A stretch of DNA of 64,000 nucleotides. Origin: Incurvaria masculella (lineage: Eukaryota > Arthropoda > Insecta > Lepidoptera > Incurvariidae). The notes below the pieces were generated by a model. It made no database searches and had not been told where the DNA came from. It saw only the letters and a program-made list of their open reading frames with translations. The translations under genes and the position numbers were made by a program. Location: NCBI GenBank assembly GCA_946894095.1, contig OX335641.1, positions 15,642,501-15,706,500 on the forward strand, written 5' to 3'. Positions 63,939-64,000 of the stretch are shown piece after piece (positions within the stretch are counted from its first letter, which is position 1; the number at the start of each line of letters is the position of its first letter).

Positions 63939-64000
63939 GATGTTACAAACAGATTTAGAAATTGTTTCATTCACTTGTAATTGTGTACATTGGCCTCCCA

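Larger units (their letters stand above)
59139..64000. other. Intergenic tail of the window (4.9 kb)
   Basis: No gene recognised. Contains family M MITEs (59561-60243), the 2.4-kb element with TAACGC duplication (60614-63018) and a TIR MITE (63684-63938). 63030-63680 is AT-rich with nothing recognised. Confidence 0.6.

Overview
The window is nuclear DNA of an insect, almost certainly a moth or butterfly. It has intron-split animal genes, GT-AG introns, AT-rich spacers and a dense load of transposon debris. Several repeat families are of kinds I associate with Lepidoptera, notably a (TCCG)n repeat ending in a GTGCGAGTCCGACTCGCAC hairpin. No bacterial, viral or organellar gene order is present. 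All identifications come from reading the sequence; no database was searched.

Four genes can be supported. (1) The 3' end of a secreted pancreatic-type (neutral) lipase lies on the + strand. Its exons are at 1486-1703, 4715-4868 and 6025-6121; the 5' exons lie left of the window. (2) A striatin (STRIPAK scaffold, Drosophila Cka type) lies on the - strand. Its seven visible coding exons span 48155 to 16572, with about 29.5 kb of intron, and the summed reading frame is exactly 684 codons including the stop. (3) An SR splicing factor of the SRSF7/9G8/x16 type (RRM, CCHC zinc knuckle, RS tail) lies on the - strand in three coding exons between 58342 and 53594. (4) A small two-exon gene on the + strand (58745-58765 and 58962-59138) encodes 65 aa. 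It is head-to-head with the SR gene and I do not recognise it.

Layout: 1-6505 is the lipase 3' half. 6506-16000 is intergenic and packed with repeats, including a complete 5S-rRNA-derived SINE. 16-48 kb is striatin. Intron 5 of striatin contains a 13,171-bp element with 3,370-bp identical direct repeats, TG...CA ends and a 4-bp target duplication (AGTT). It behaves like an LTR retrotransposon but shows no coding capacity. Striatin intron 4 contains a 1.5-kb foldback element and a 2.2-kb array of a 100-bp repeat with higher-order structure. 48.2-53.6 kb is intergenic with LINE and MITE relics. 53.6-59.2 kb holds the SR factor and its divergent small partner. 59.2-64 kb is repeats, including a 2.4-kb element with CCGAGGGG ends and a 6-bp TAACGC target duplication.

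The most notable observations are: the giant-LTR non-coding element; the absence from striatin of the exon for the conserved linker normally found between exons 5 and 6, in the same intron; a tandem triplication of the exon-2 splice donor of striatin; a candidate poison exon in the SR gene; and the unrecognised 65-aa divergent gene.
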